The notes below the pieces were generated by a model. That model was not told where the DNA came from and ran no database searches. It was given only the letters and a program-made list of their open reading frames with translations. Below, piece by piece: positions 24,876 to 33,274 of a stretch of 64,000 nt of DNA (within the stretch, counting starts at the first letter, position 1; each line of letters begins with the position of its first letter). The stretch spans positions 5,766,001-5,830,000 of the forward strand of contig NZ_CP034550.1 of NCBI RefSeq assembly GCF_009498035.1. The letters run 5' to 3'. Position numbers and translations under genes: made by a program. The stretch is from Saccharothrix syringae. Lineage in GTDB: Bacteria; Actinomycetota; Actinomycetes; Mycobacteriales; Pseudonocardiaceae.

Positions 24876-25514
24876 GTGACCGACGCCACGCCGCCCGCCG
24901 CGGGGTCCCGCACGCCGCTGCCGCTGGTCCCCGGCGAGGGCGAACCGCGCCTGCGGGCCGACGCGGCGCGCAACCGGGCGCGCCTGCTGGAGGCCGCGGC
25001 CCGGTTGGCGGCCGAGCACGGCGCGGCGAACCTGACCATGGACGCCGTGGCCGCGGCGGCGTCGGTGGGCAAGGGTACGGTGTCGCGGCGCTTCGGCGAC
25101 CGCACCGGGCTGCTGCTGGCCCTGCTCGACCACCACGAGCGGCGGTTGCAGGAGGCGTTCCTGGCCGGTCCGCCGCCGCTGGGGCCCGGCGCGGACCCGG
25201 TGCAGCGGCTGCTGGCGTTCGGGCCCGCGGTGGTGCGGCACGAGCGCGCCCACCTGGACATGTACCTGGCGGCCGAGCCCGGTCGGCGCCGCTTCACCGT
25301 CCCGGCGAACCAGGTGCGCCGCACGCACGTGGCGGTGCTGCTGCGGCAGGCCGGCGTGGGGGTGGACGCGGAGCTGACCGCGTACGCGCTGGTCGGCACG
25401 TTGGACACGGCGCTGGTCGACCACCTGCTGACCGAGCGGGGGTTCCCGCCGGAACGGCTGGACGCCGGGTGGCGCGACCTGGTCACCCGCGTGGTGGGAA
25501 CGCGCCGGACCTAG
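24876..25514 (+). CDS. TetR-family transcriptional regulator
   Basis: 212 residues from a GTG. After a Pro-rich N-terminal tail of about 25 residues, the HTH reads RLAAEHGAANLTMDAVAAAASVGKGTVSRRFGDRTGLL, a standard TetR DNA-binding domain. The C-terminal ligand domain includes a conserved-looking HERAHLDMYLAAEPGR. No convincing ribosome-binding site is seen, so the message may be leaderless. It probably represses the divergent FMN reductase. Its stop overlaps the convergent lanC by 4 bp. Confidence 0.9.
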   Translation: MTDATPPAAGSRTPLPLVPGEGEPRLRADAARNRARLLEAAARLAAEHGAANLTMDAVAAAASVGKGTVSRRFGDRTGLLLALLDHHERRLQEAFLAGPPPLGPGADPVQRLLAFGPAVVRHERAHLDMYLAAEPGRRRFTVPANQVRRTHVAVLLRQAGVGVDAELTAYALVGTLDTALVDHLLTERGFPPERLDAGWRDLVTRVVGTRRT

Positions 25515-26620
25515 CGCAGGCCCAGCAGGGGGAGCCAGCCGCGGGGTGCGCCCGAGGCGGTGCGCGCGGCGGCGAGGACGCCGGCCGCGCCGTTGAGCAG
25601 CGTCATGTCGGTGCGGGCGAGTTCGGCCACCTCGTCCTGGTGCCGCCGCAGGTGGTCCAGGAGGCGGTGCACCGCGGCGGCGGTCCCGGGGAGGCCGGCG
25701 CGGGTGAAGGCGTCGAAGACGGCCAGGACGCCGGCCGCGCCGTGGCAGACGGCCAGCCGGTCGCCCGGGGTGTCGCCGGTGAAGTGGAAGTCGTCCGGGG
25801 AGCTGACGGCGGCCGCGGCGAGTGCGGTCAGGTCGGGGTCGCCGAGGGCGGTGCCGGTCTCCCACAGCGCCCAGGCCACGCCGGGGACGCCGTAGCACCA
25901 CGCCCGGCGCGTGCGGGGCGGCGTGCCGTCGGCGGCCGACCAGGTGATCGCGCCCCGTTCGTGGTGGGCCTGGTCGGCCAGCCAGCGGCCCAGGGCGCGC
26001 AGCGCGGCGACCGCGGCGGGTTGGCCGGTCCCGGCGCGCACGGCGGCGGCCAGGGCCACCGCCACGCCGGGGACGCCGTGGGCCAGGCCGAGGTTGATCC
26101 TGCCCTGCATCCAGGCCAGCTTGTCGTGGTGCTCGTAGGCGGTGCACCGCAGACCTTCGGCGCCCCGGGCGCACAGCTCGGCCAGGTGGGCGGCGTGGGG
26201 GGCCAGCTCGTCCGGGTCGGCGGCGGGGGCGCAGTGGGCCAGCAGCACGCCGGCGGGACCGGAGACCAGGTCGTAGTCGGGGAAGCCGAACCCGGTGCCG
26301 CGGGGTCGGGTGCGGCGCAGGGCTCCGGCGATGGGCGTGGCGAGCCGGTGCAGGGCGGGGTGGTGCGCGGCGAGCAGGCGGAGGCCGGCCAGGTGCCCGG
26401 CGAGGCCGCCGAACAGGCCGGGGCGCGGGTTGGCGGTGTGGCGCAGGCCGTTCAGCCACGTCCGGGCGGCCAGGGCGGCGGTCGGGTCGTCGGGGGGCAG
26501 GGTGGAGGCCAGGACCACCGGTCCGGGGTCGGGGGTGGGGTCGCCGCGCTCGGCCCACTCCCGCAGGACGTGGTGGGTCAGCTCGTCCAGGGTGGGGTCG
26601 CGGTGGGCGGTGTGGACCAT
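25511..26620 (-). CDS. lanC: Lanthionine synthetase C (LanC) cyclase
   Basis: 369 residues, the expected size for a stand-alone LanC. The zinc ligands are C242 in AWCYGVPG and C292-H293 in CHGAAG. The alpha-toroid repeats are visible as recurring GxxGV motifs (LAHGVPGVAVAL, CYGVPGVAWALW, CHGAAGVLAVFD, LNGAAGVLAAAR). It catalyses Michael addition of cysteine thiols to dehydroalanines in the precursor peptides encoded just upstream. A strong hairpin separates it from the precursor genes. Confidence 0.93.
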   Translation of the reverse strand: MVHTAHRDPTLDELTHHVLREWAERGDPTPDPGPVVLASTLPPDDPTAALAARTWLNGLRHTANPRPGLFGGLAGHLAGLRLLAAHHPALHRLATPIAGALRRTRPRGTGFGFPDYDLVSGPAGVLLAHCAPAADPDELAPHAAHLAELCARGAEGLRCTAYEHHDKLAWMQGRINLGLAHGVPGVAVALAAAVRAGTGQPAAVAALRALGRWLADQAHHERGAITWSAADGTPPRTRRAWCYGVPGVAWALWETGTALGDPDLTALAAAAVSSPDDFHFTGDTPGDRLAVCHGAAGVLAVFDAFTRAGLPGTAAAVHRLLDHLRRHQDEVAELARTDMTLLNGAAGVLAAARTASGAPRGWLPLLGLR

Positions 26621-26680
26621 GCGGTGTCCGTCCGATGTGGATCTGGCGCGGTGCGGATCTGGCGCGGCACGGGTTCCGCG

Positions 26681-26714
26681 CGGGTGGGCGGGTCCGCGGG
26701 GACCCGCCCACCCG
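26681..26714 (-). terminator. Hairpin between precursor and cyclase genes
   Basis: C-GGGTGGGCGGGTCC / GGACCCGCCCACCC-G forms a perfect 15-bp stem with a 4-nt GCGG loop. It lies 12 bp after the first precursor's stop and 61 bp before lanC. No U-tract follows, as is common in high-GC actinomycetes. It probably acts as a partial terminator or mRNA-stabilising structure that keeps precursor transcript above cyclase transcript. Confidence 0.7.
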
Positions 26715-26725
26715 GTCGCGCTCGG

Positions 26726-26902
26726 TCAGTACGAGTCGCCGTCGTCGTCGCAGAACGCGAGGACCGAGCACGCGAGGACGCTGCAGCCGTGCTGGCTGAA
26801 CGCCATGGGGTTCGCGTCGGACAGCCGGACCTCGCTGATGCGCTCCTCCAGGTCGGTGATGAGGCTGTCCAGCTCGCCCGGTTCCAGGATCGCCTGGTCC
26901 AT
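26726..26902 (-). CDS. lanA: Lanthipeptide precursor A1
   Basis: 58-residue peptide, ATG behind AAGGGAG. The leader (1-35) is acidic and helical (MDQAILEPGELDSLITDLEE), followed by RISEVRLSDANPMAF. The core begins near S36 and holds three consecutive Ser-Cys units: S36-x3-C40, S41-x3-C45 and S46-x4-C51, then the acidic tail DDDGDSY. Each serine could be dehydrated by the split LanB and captured by its cysteine, giving three adjacent lanthionines (prediction). The first 36 residues match precursor A2 except for one Ser/Gly change. Too short for usual gene callers but well supported by context. Confidence 0.88.
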   Translation of the reverse strand: MDQAILEPGELDSLITDLEERISEVRLSDANPMAFSQHGCSVLACSVLAFCDDDGDSY

Positions 26903-26923
26903 TCTCGTTCTCCCTTCAGATCT

Positions 26924-26970
26924 GGTCGGCCGCTAGTGCCGTTCCCACCCGGACGGGTGAGGGGTCGGTG
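26924..26970 (-). repeat. Duplicated copy of the lanB 3' end between the two precursor genes
   Basis: The 47 bp from 26924 match 27221-27267, the last codons of the dehydratase gene, with only a few changes. The copy sits upstream of lanA1 exactly as the original sits upstream of lanA2. The two precursors therefore arose by tandem duplication of a unit made of the lanB tail, ribosome-binding site and lanA. Confidence 0.85.
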
Positions 26971-27022
26971 GTGCCGCCGCGGGGGCCGGTGTGCGGGGTG
27001 GGACGTCCCGGGGCGGCGGTCG

Positions 27023-27196
27023 TCAGGAGGCGTCCTTGTCGTAGCAGAAGGCGATGAGCGAGCACAGCGCGACGCTGCAGTCGTCCTCGCTGAACGCCAT
27101 GGGGTTCGCGTCGGACAGCCGGACCTCGCTGATGCGCTCCTCCAGGTCGGTGATCAGGCCGTCCAGCTCACCCGGTTCCAGGATCGCCTGGTCCAT
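27023..27196 (-). CDS. lanA: Lanthipeptide precursor A2
   Basis: 57 residues, ATG behind AAGGGAG, 15 bp after the dehydratase stop. The leader is nearly identical to A1. The core keeps the same spacing: S36-EDD-C40, S41-VAL-C45, S46-LIAF-C51, then YDKDAS. The Ser/Cys frame is fixed while loop residues differ, as expected for a pair of related modified peptides, possibly two-component. No GG-type protease site is obvious; the change after MAF suggests the core starts near S36. Confidence 0.88.
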   Translation of the reverse strand: MDQAILEPGELDGLITDLEERISEVRLSDANPMAFSEDDCSVALCSLIAFCYDKDAS

Positions 27197-27211
27197 GTCG
27201 TTGTCTCCCTT

Positions 27212-29758
27212 TCAGGTTGCGTCGGCCGCTGGTGCCGCTCCCACCCGGACGGGTGGGGGGTCGGTGGCGTCGGCGACGGGCAGGCGCAGCAGCAGCTGGC
27301 AGGCCAGGCGGTCGCCGGCGGTGTCCTCGACGGGGGACCCGGTGGGATCGGGCAGCATCTCGGTGAGGACGAGGGAGTCGGCGGTCAGGAGCCGGTCGAG
27401 GGTGCGCAGGGCGGGCAGGCCGGCCAGGTCGACCGGCACCTGCCGGTCACCGGGGGCGCCGGCGAACACCCAGCGGGGCAGGGCGCGGGCGCGGGTGAGG
27501 CGGCCCAGCGCGCGGAACCTGGTCTCGACGTCGGCGTCGGGCGCCCACAGCTCGTCGCGGTCGACGCGCCACTGGGCCCGGGTGAGGACCACGGGTCCGG
27601 CGGTCAGGCGCGGCAGGTGGCGGCGGTCGGGGAACGCGGCGATGGGCTGGGGCCGGTGGCGGTCGGGCGTGCGGGGGCCGGCGGCCAGGAGCAGGGCCAG
27701 GGCGAGGTCCCAGGGCGGGAAGGGCGCGCGGGTGGCGTGGTGGACGGGCCACAGGCGTTCGCCGCGGGCCTCGGCGACGACGTGGCGGCCGTCGCGGCGC
27801 AGGGTGATCTCGTGCAGCGGCACGTACCGCCCGGGGTGGTCGCGGCCGAGGTAGGGGTGGGCGTCGGGGTCGCCGGTCCACAGGTCGGTGTAGGCGGGGC
27901 GGCGCACCGCGTTGGCGGAGCGGGCGTTGTGCGGTGGCACCAGGACCTCGACCAGCCGGCCGCCGCGGCGGTGCTCGAACCCGCGCAGGAACTCCCGGTG
28001 CGCGGTGACCGCCGCGGGTTCGTTGCCGTGCAGCAGTTCCAGGCCGCGGGCGAAGCGGGCGTCGAGGACCCCGGCGGGCACGACGGCCTCCAGCACCGCC
28101 CCCGGGTCGCCGGGCAGGGGGCGGAGCAGGCAGTCGACCGGCCAGTCGGTGGTGGGGCGGGGCGCGCCGACGTCGTCGAGCAGGTCGTGGGTGATCTCGG
28201 TGGTGTGCCCGATGCGGCGCAGCAGTTCGGCGTAGCCGGAGGCGGGGTCGTGCGGGACCGGCCAGGTGTCGCGGTCGGTGGCGGCCGGGCGGTGGTCGGG
28301 GCGCTCGGCCAGGAAGCGGCGCACCAGGTCGGGCAGCGGGGTGGGGCGGCCGTCGAGCAGGTCGTGGACGGTGGTGGGCGGGGGCGGGGTGTCGGCGCGG
28401 ATGAGGGCGTCCAGGCGGCGCAGCACGTCGACCGCGGTGCGCACGGCGGTCGGGTCGGGGGCGGGGGGTGTGCCGGTGACGTGGCGGTGGACGTCGAGGA
28501 AGTCCTCGCCGGTGCGGGGGCGGGGGCGGGGCGGGCCCCAGGCGGAGGTGCGCTCGGGGACGCGGTGGCAGCGCTGGAGCACGCCCAGGGTGGCCAGGTG
28601 GTCGGTGAAGGCGGTGAGGGCGGCGCGGGCGGCGGGGTCGTCGGCGCGGGGGCCGAGCAGGGTGGTGACCAGGTCGTGGTGCGGTCGGGGGCCGGTGGCC
28701 AGGGCGGTGCGGACGGCGCGCAGGGCCGGGGTGTCGCGGACCCGGATCTCGCGCAGCAGGGTCGGGGCGTCGGGGTGCGGGGCCCAGGTGACGAAGTCGC
28801 CGTCGTGGGACCAGTGCAGGCCGGTGGGGGCGAGGGTGGTTGCGGCGGGGTCGTGCCTGGTGGTGTGCACGTTGGGCACTTCGTGGGTGGCGAACGGGCC
28901 GGCGGTGGGGGTGGGGCGGGCGGCGCCGGGCGGGGCGACAGGCGCGACGGTGGCAGGCGCGACGGTGGCAGGCGCGACGGTGGCAGGCGCGACGGCGGTG
29001 GGCGCGACGGCGGTGGGCAGGTCGGTGCCGCCGACCAGGGCGATGTGGGCGAACCAGCTGCGCGGCGTGGTCTTGGCGGTGCCGCGGGCGATCAGGCGCC
29101 ACAGGTGGTCGGCGCGTTGGCGCAACCTCTTGCCGTCCCAGGGTTCGCCGGCGGCGAGCCGGCGTTCGACGTCGGCCACGAGGTCCGCGGCGTCGTGGGC
29201 GAGCGCGGCACCGCCCACCGGCGAGGAGCGCAGCAGGCGCCAGGGCAGCCCGGCCAGGCGGTGCTGCTCGGCGGCCAGGTCCTCGCGCACGCGGTCCTCG
29301 GCCTGCCGGTGGTGGCGGGCGCGGGCGACCAGGCGGTCCAGGCCGATGGCGGACGGCGGGTCGACGCGGGCGGCGGCGGTGCGGGCCAGGGCAATGGTGG
29401 TGTCGTCGGGCAGGGGGCGGCCGTTGTGGGCGGCGCGGCGCACGCGCAGGACGGCCTGGCGTTCGCGGTCGGTGACGCCCGGGTGGGGTACGACGCGGTC
29501 GCCCAGGCGTGCGGCGAGGGTGCGGCCGTGCTCGCGGCACGCGGCGGCTGCCGCGTCCGCGTCGGCGAGGGCGGTGAACAGCCGGGGGCACGCACCTGCC
29601 GCCCACAGGCTCGCGGGCAGGCCGGCCAGGCGCAGCAGCACCGGCCCGCCGCCCGCGGCCTGATCCACCGCCACCTGAACCACTGCCTGCTCCAGCGCGA
29701 CCTGAACCACCGCTCGCCGCACCCCCGCCACCCGCTCCCCCGCACCCGGTTCACCCAC
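27212..29758 (-). CDS. lanB: Lantibiotic dehydratase, N-terminal (glutamylation) part of a split LanB
   Basis: About 848 residues. The GTG at 29758 overlaps the upstream stop by 8 bp and has GGTGGAG 7 bp ahead. The N-terminus carries the LanB-type LLRLAGLPASLW start, then a conserved basic stretch RLIARGTAKTTPRSWFAHIALV typical of the tRNA-Glu-dependent domain. The C-terminal third has RFARGLELLHGNEPAAVTAHREF and LVEVLVPPHNARSANAVRRP. It should transfer glutamate from glutamyl-tRNA to precursor serines. The elimination domain is encoded separately just upstream. Confidence 0.88.
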   Translation of the reverse strand: MGEPGAGERVAGVRRAVVQVALEQAVVQVAVDQAAGGGPVLLRLAGLPASLWAAGACPRLFTALADADAAAAACREHGRTLAARLGDRVVPHPGVTDRERQAVLRVRRAAHNGRPLPDDTTIALARTAAARVDPPSAIGLDRLVARARHHRQAEDRVREDLAAEQHRLAGLPWRLLRSSPVGGAALAHDAADLVADVERRLAAGEPWDGKRLRQRADHLWRLIARGTAKTTPRSWFAHIALVGGTDLPTAVAPTAVAPATVAPATVAPATVAPVAPPGAARPTPTAGPFATHEVPNVHTTRHDPAATTLAPTGLHWSHDGDFVTWAPHPDAPTLLREIRVRDTPALRAVRTALATGPRPHHDLVTTLLGPRADDPAARAALTAFTDHLATLGVLQRCHRVPERTSAWGPPRPRPRTGEDFLDVHRHVTGTPPAPDPTAVRTAVDVLRRLDALIRADTPPPPTTVHDLLDGRPTPLPDLVRRFLAERPDHRPAATDRDTWPVPHDPASGYAELLRRIGHTTEITHDLLDDVGAPRPTTDWPVDCLLRPLPGDPGAVLEAVVPAGVLDARFARGLELLHGNEPAAVTAHREFLRGFEHRRGGRLVEVLVPPHNARSANAVRRPAYTDLWTGDPDAHPYLGRDHPGRYVPLHEITLRRDGRHVVAEARGERLWPVHHATRAPFPPWDLALALLLAAGPRTPDRHRPQPIAAFPDRRHLPRLTAGPVVLTRAQWRVDRDELWAPDADVETRFRALGRLTRARALPRWVFAGAPGDRQVPVDLAGLPALRTLDRLLTADSLVLTEMLPDPTGSPVEDTAGDRLACQLLLRLPVADATDPPPVRVGAAPAADAT

Positions 29759-30779
29759 GACCCGGCTCCACCGTCGTGCCCAGGGCCTCGGCCAGCAGGA
29801 TCTGGCGCTCGGCGGACAACGCCGCCCGGTTCCAGTGGAAGACGATGCAGAACGCGGCCGCGTGCCGCGGCCCGACACCGCCGTCGTGGCCGTCGAAGAA
29901 CTCCGCGCGCCAACGCCTGCCGACGTCGACGGCGCGTTCCCGGTGCCGGGCCACGACCTCGCGCGCCCAGTCCGGCAGGGATTCGAGCAGCCGGTCCTGG
30001 TCGTGCCACAGGTGGCGGATGCCGCGCACCGCGGCGTCGAGCCCGGTCTCGCCGCGGGCGGGTTCGGGCAGGCGCCTGCCGGCCTCCCAGCGGACGCGGT
30101 CCCACACGTCGCGGTCCTCCCAGCCGACGACGCCCAGGCCGTCGAACAGGGCGCGGAGCATCGGCAGCGACACCGCCCAGACCGGCACCTCGCGCCGCCC
30201 GCCGCGGTGGTGCACGCGCAGCCAGGCCAGGGAGTCGGCGGTGAACAGCTCGTGGGCGTAGCGGGCGGAGGCGCGGCCGCCGAACAGGCCGGCCTCGACC
30301 TCGTACACGCCGGGCACGACGGCGGTGGTGGCGCCGCCCGCGGCCAGGTCGCGGCCCCAGCGCAGGACCTCGTCGCGCAGCTCGTCCCGACCGCCGGGGG
30401 GCGCCTGGAACCGGACGCGCAGGCCGGGGTGCTTGTGCATGAAGAAGAACGCGGTGGCCCGGCCGTCGTCGAGCAGCCGGGTGGCGAAGTCGTGCAGGGC
30501 GGCGTAGAGCGGCGCGCTGCGCTCGACGGCGGGCGAGAGCCCGACCTGGACCCAGCGGCGCTCCTCGGCGGGCGGGGCGAGGGCGGCGAGGCCGGCGGCG
30601 AGGAACGCGCGTTGCGCCTCGGCCAGCTCGGGGTCGTCGGGGACGCCCTGGCCGGTGGCCGTCCGCAGGCAGCCGGTGAGCAGGTCCACCAGGGACACCG
30701 ACCCCTCCCCCACGGAGACCGCGGCGGTGCGCGGGGGTGGGACGCGGGTGGCGGCGCCGGTCAGCACGCGTGGTGGCAT
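29751..30779 (-). CDS. Glutamate-elimination (SpaB_C / thiopeptide-type) part of a split LanB
   Basis: About 342 residues; start chosen at ATG 30779 (MPPRVLTG) behind GGGGA. After about 80 residues the SpaB_C domain reads RRWVQVGLSPAVERSAPLY, then FFFMHKHPGLRVRFQAPPGG, the signature of the thiopeptide-type bacteriocin biosynthesis domain that eliminates glutamate to give dehydroalanine. It overlaps and precedes the glutamylation-domain gene, so the two are made together. A TTGACA sequence on the minus strand (30873-30868) is a weak promoter candidate. Confidence 0.87.
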   Translation of the reverse strand: MPPRVLTGAATRVPPPRTAAVSVGEGSVSLVDLLTGCLRTATGQGVPDDPELAEAQRAFLAAGLAALAPPAEERRWVQVGLSPAVERSAPLYAALHDFATRLLDDGRATAFFFMHKHPGLRVRFQAPPGGRDELRDEVLRWGRDLAAGGATTAVVPGVYEVEAGLFGGRASARYAHELFTADSLAWLRVHHRGGRREVPVWAVSLPMLRALFDGLGVVGWEDRDVWDRVRWEAGRRLPEPARGETGLDAAVRGIRHLWHDQDRLLESLPDWAREVVARHRERAVDVGRRWRAEFFDGHDGGVGPRHAAAFCIVFHWNRAALSAERQILLAEALGTTVEPGRG

Positions 30780-30970
30780 GTCACATCCCCGGGGGTAGGT
30801 GTGTGCCAACCGGATTACGGCGTCGGGGCGTTGCTAAACACCGCTGCGACGTGCGTTCACCTCATCGTGTCAACTTATGCCCCGTTCGTGATGTCCAAGA
30901 TCACCCGACCGAGGAATTGCCCCCCACCGCCGTGCCGTGCTCCGCAACGGTCCAATCAGGACGGTCGCCC

Positions 30971-32650
30971 TCAGCGGTTCGCCACCGGCAGCACGTCGCG
31001 CACCGACCTGAGCACCGTCTGCTCCGAGTCCACCCGCGGCACCAGCGGGGGCAGGGCTGGCACCGGCGACGACGCCGGGCCCAGCGTGTACGACTCCGGG
31101 AAGTCCACCTCCACCGCGACCTCGTCGCCCCCGATCTCCCGCGTGATCCACGGCCCGGTCTCCACCAGCTGCCGCAACGTCTTCAGGTGCAGCCCGGCGA
31201 TCCGCCGGAGGTACCACTCGTCCGGCGGCAACGCCCCCATCCGCCCCGCCAGCCGCGCCTTGACCGCCCGCACCCGCTCCCACAGCACCGCCGTCAGCGC
31301 CGCCCGGTCGCCCGACCCCCGCAGCCCGTCCCGCAACCGCGCCTCGATCCCCCGCGGCACCCCGTCCTCGTCCGGCATCAGCATCGTCGTCCACGCCCGC
31401 GACTTCTCGCGGTACTGCAACTGCTGCATCAACCCCTCGTGCCCGGAGAAGTCCGCCGCCCGGAACGGCCGACCCCGCCACCGCGACCGCAGCGTCCCCG
31501 CCAGCGACAACGCGCTCTTCACCCCGGTGTTCAACCCGCGCCCCGGCCAGAAGTGCAGCGAGTTCGCCGCGTCCCCGACCAGGAACCCGAACGCCTCCGG
31601 CCCCAACTGGGCGGTGAACCGCGCGTTCTGCGTCATGCCCAACCGGAACACCGTGATGCCCAGCACGTCCTGCGGCCCCGCGCCGAAGAACCGCGCCCCC
31701 TCCAGCACCCGCGGCCACAGGAACGACAACCGGTCCACCGACGGCTTGAAGATCGCCCGGTGCCGGTCGCACACGAACCGCCCGCCGCGCGGCAGCACCG
31801 TGCACCGGAACTTCGCGATGCACTCCACCGGGCCGTCCTCGCCGATCGCGACGACCTCCGATGCCTCCTCCGCGGTCAGCCGCATGTTGATGAACCCGCC
31901 GCCCAGCGAGTTGAACAGGTACCGGTTCTGGCACACGGTCAACGGCACCGTGTGCTCGTCCGGGAACACCCCCTTGACGCGGATGCCCAGCACCGTCTCC
32001 ACCAGCTGCTCGCCGTCCACCGAGTAGAAGTCCCGGTCGGGCGTGCCGAAGTGCTCCCGCAACGCCTCCCGCGTCGGCGAGTTCGCCCCGTCCGCCACCA
32101 CCAGGATGTCCGTCCCGCCCCAGGTCGCCGGCACCTCGAACCGCCCCGGCACCAGCTCGATGCCGTACACGTCCTGCGCCATGTCCAGCAGGCAGTCCTC
32201 GATCCACCGGATCCGGATGTTGCGCGGGCGCCCCCGCTCCGCGGGCGAGTCCGGCCCCAGCGGCCACATCTCGCCGAACCGGCCCTCCGCGAACAGCCGC
32301 TCCTGCACCAGGTGCGGCAGCGTGGACCACACGTTGCCCTGCAGCGTCACCACCTGCTCGCGGCGGAAGTTCCCCTCCGCCTCGCCCAGCCACACCACCC
32401 GGCTGCCCCGCCGCCGCCACCGCCGGTCGTGGACCCGCACCTCCACCTGGTCGCCCATCATCGCCCGCAGCGCGCACGCGAACGACAACCCCACCGGCCC
32501 ACCGCCGGCCACCACGACCCGCAGCGGCTTGCGCCCGCTCGGCAGCGGCTCCAGCTTCTTGAACAACCCGGTCGCCCACTCCCCGGCGGGCGCGCCCGCC
32601 GGGCGCTCCGGCATCCGGATGAACGTCGTCCTCACGTCGGCGTTGCTCAC
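30971..32650 (-). CDS. FAD-dependent monooxygenase upstream of the lanthipeptide genes
   Basis: 559 residues. The Rossmann FAD motif VVVAGGGPVGLSFACALR begins near residue 47, and the second FAD region is GDAANSLHFWPGRGLNTGVK near 365, as in class A flavin hydroxylases and MICAL-like proteins. About 150 extra C-terminal residues have no recognised domain. It is on the same strand as the lanthipeptide genes, 191 bp upstream. It could tailor the peptide (hydroxylation or oxidation) or be independent; the gap leaves this open. Confidence 0.8.
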   Translation of the reverse strand: MSNADVRTTFIRMPERPAGAPAGEWATGLFKKLEPLPSGRKPLRVVVAGGGPVGLSFACALRAMMGDQVEVRVHDRRWRRRGSRVVWLGEAEGNFRREQVVTLQGNVWSTLPHLVQERLFAEGRFGEMWPLGPDSPAERGRPRNIRIRWIEDCLLDMAQDVYGIELVPGRFEVPATWGGTDILVVADGANSPTREALREHFGTPDRDFYSVDGEQLVETVLGIRVKGVFPDEHTVPLTVCQNRYLFNSLGGGFINMRLTAEEASEVVAIGEDGPVECIAKFRCTVLPRGGRFVCDRHRAIFKPSVDRLSFLWPRVLEGARFFGAGPQDVLGITVFRLGMTQNARFTAQLGPEAFGFLVGDAANSLHFWPGRGLNTGVKSALSLAGTLRSRWRGRPFRAADFSGHEGLMQQLQYREKSRAWTTMLMPDEDGVPRGIEARLRDGLRGSGDRAALTAVLWERVRAVKARLAGRMGALPPDEWYLRRIAGLHLKTLRQLVETGPWITREIGGDEVAVEVDFPESYTLGPASSPVPALPPLVPRVDSEQTVLRSVRDVLPVANR

Positions 32651-32839
32651 GACCGGGTCTCCCCCTCAGGCACCAGCGGCACGGACAGCTCCCACACGCA
32701 CGGCGACCCGGATCGGTTCACCCGGGTTCCGGACGCCAGAGGAGGCACCCGAACGCCGGTTTCCCCGACGGACCGACCGCGCACCACCAGTTGATCACCG
32801 ACCCGTATACTGCGGGCTCCGACATCCGGGGGGACAGCG

Positions 32840-33274
32840 GTGGCCGTGCACGCCCACGACTTCTTCCGCCTCGTCGACGCGCTCGCCGACGTCGACCAGG
32901 CCAAAGGCGACCAGTACACGACGCTCACCGTGCGCGGCAAGCGCTTCGGCTACTACTGGCCGCGCACCCACACCGCCGGTCTCAAGCAGACCCTCTCCGA
33001 GCAGCGCGCCCTCGTCGCCGAACGCCCCGACGTCTTCGAGGAGCAGTTCACCGCAGGCGGCTTCGGCTGGGTCGTCGTCCACCTCGACGGCATCGAACTC
33101 GACGAACTGTCCGAACTGGTCTTCGAGGCGTGGCGGCTGTCCGCGCCCGAGGAGCTGGTGGCCGAGGTGCCGGACTGGGCCGAGCAACCGCCCCTCCAGG
33201 CGCGATCGCGCGCCGGGCGGAGCAGGTCTACGGGCAGTCCTCGTCGCTCCGCGCCACCACGACCGGCGCGCTGA
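32840..33274 (+). CDS. MmcQ/YjbR-family DNA-binding-like protein
   Basis: GTG start behind GGGGGGA, 144 residues. The first 115 or so match the YjbR fold (DFFRLVDALADVD, RGKRFGYYWPR, GGFGWVVVHLDGI, FEAWRLSAPEELVAE). The last 25 residues are Arg/Ser/Pro-rich and overlap the 3' end of the convergent Sph3-like gene by 47 bp, so the original stop may have been lost and the tail may be non-native. Role unknown for the family. Confidence 0.8.
   Translation: MAVHAHDFFRLVDALADVDQAKGDQYTTLTVRGKRFGYYWPRTHTAGLKQTLSEQRALVAERPDVFEEQFTAGGFGWVVVHLDGIELDELSELVFEAWRLSAPEELVAEVPDWAEQPPLQARSRAGRSRSTGSPRRSAPPRPAR

Noticed and set aside
25469-30244. 1591-codon plus-strand open frame across the lanthipeptide locus
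   Set aside because: Gly/Gln/Val-rich antisense shadow of lanC, lanB and the precursors; the real genes carry zinc-ligand and dehydratase motifs on the minus strand.
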